Source of the DNA: a bacterium
GTDB lineage: Bacteria > Chloroflexota > Dormibacteria > Aeolococcales > Bog-877
DNA length: 6,057 bases
Assembly (NCBI GenBank): GCA_021798435.1
Contig: JAJZGN010000121.1
Location: forward strand, 1 to 6,057
Direction of reading: 5' to 3'
Numbering within the stretch: the first letter of the stretch is position 1; the number at the start of each line of letters is the position of its first letter. Position numbers and translations under genes: made by a program. This document shows, one piece after another, positions 6,030 to 6,057 of the stretch. The notes below the pieces were generated by a model that saw nothing but the letters and a program-made list of their open reading frames with translations, was not told where the DNA came from and did no database searches.

Positions 6030-6057
6030 CGGGCCATTCCCTGTGCCGACGGTGGCG

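Overview
The window is about 6 kb of very GC-rich, gene-dense bacterial DNA with almost no intergenic space. GTG and TTG starts, short gene overlaps, a Tad (tight adherence) pilus locus, a DUF1707-RDD fusion protein and an ECF-type vitamin transporter module together suggest a high-GC Gram-positive-like lineage, such as Actinomycetota or a relative like Chloroflexota or Dormibacterota. This placement is inferred from gene content only; no marker gene is present.

Layout. (1) Positions 6-2072, plus strand: the tail of a Tad-type pilus/secretion operon. It holds a TadE/TadG-like membrane-anchored protein, a CpaE/TadZ-like P-loop ATPase and a small unassigned protein whose C-terminal half resembles an NTF2/Tim44-like fold. 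All three overlap or nearly overlap, so they are probably translationally coupled. (2) Positions 2089-3381, minus strand: a 12-helix MFS efflux-type transporter, ending 16 bp from the pilus operon in convergent orientation. (3) Positions 3394-4665, plus strand: a RimJ/RimL-like GNAT acetyltransferase followed after 3 nt by a DUF1707-RDD membrane protein. This pair is divergent from the MFS gene. (4) Positions 4447-6029 (possibly to the window end), minus strand: two genes of an energy-coupling factor (ECF) transporter, an ABC ATPase and, overlapping it by 4 nt (TTGA), the substrate-binding membrane S component. The T component and any second ATPase would lie beyond position 6057.

How the genes work together. 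The pilus genes form one functional unit, in which the CpaE-like protein would help place the machine and the TadE/G-like protein would be an accessory membrane component. The ECF genes form a second unit, for import of a vitamin or cofactor that the sequence does not identify. The MFS, GNAT and RDD genes have no visible link to either unit.

There is no RNA gene, insertion sequence, CRISPR array or clear mobile element, and no gene-free stretch longer than about 100 bp. I see no convincing new system. The points most worth checking are the 219-bp convergent overlap that gives the S component an unexpected C-terminal tail, an asparagine in the H-switch position of the ABC ATPase, a CpaE-like ATPase lacking both P-loop lysines and the receiver domain, and the small unknown protein at the end of the pilus operon.
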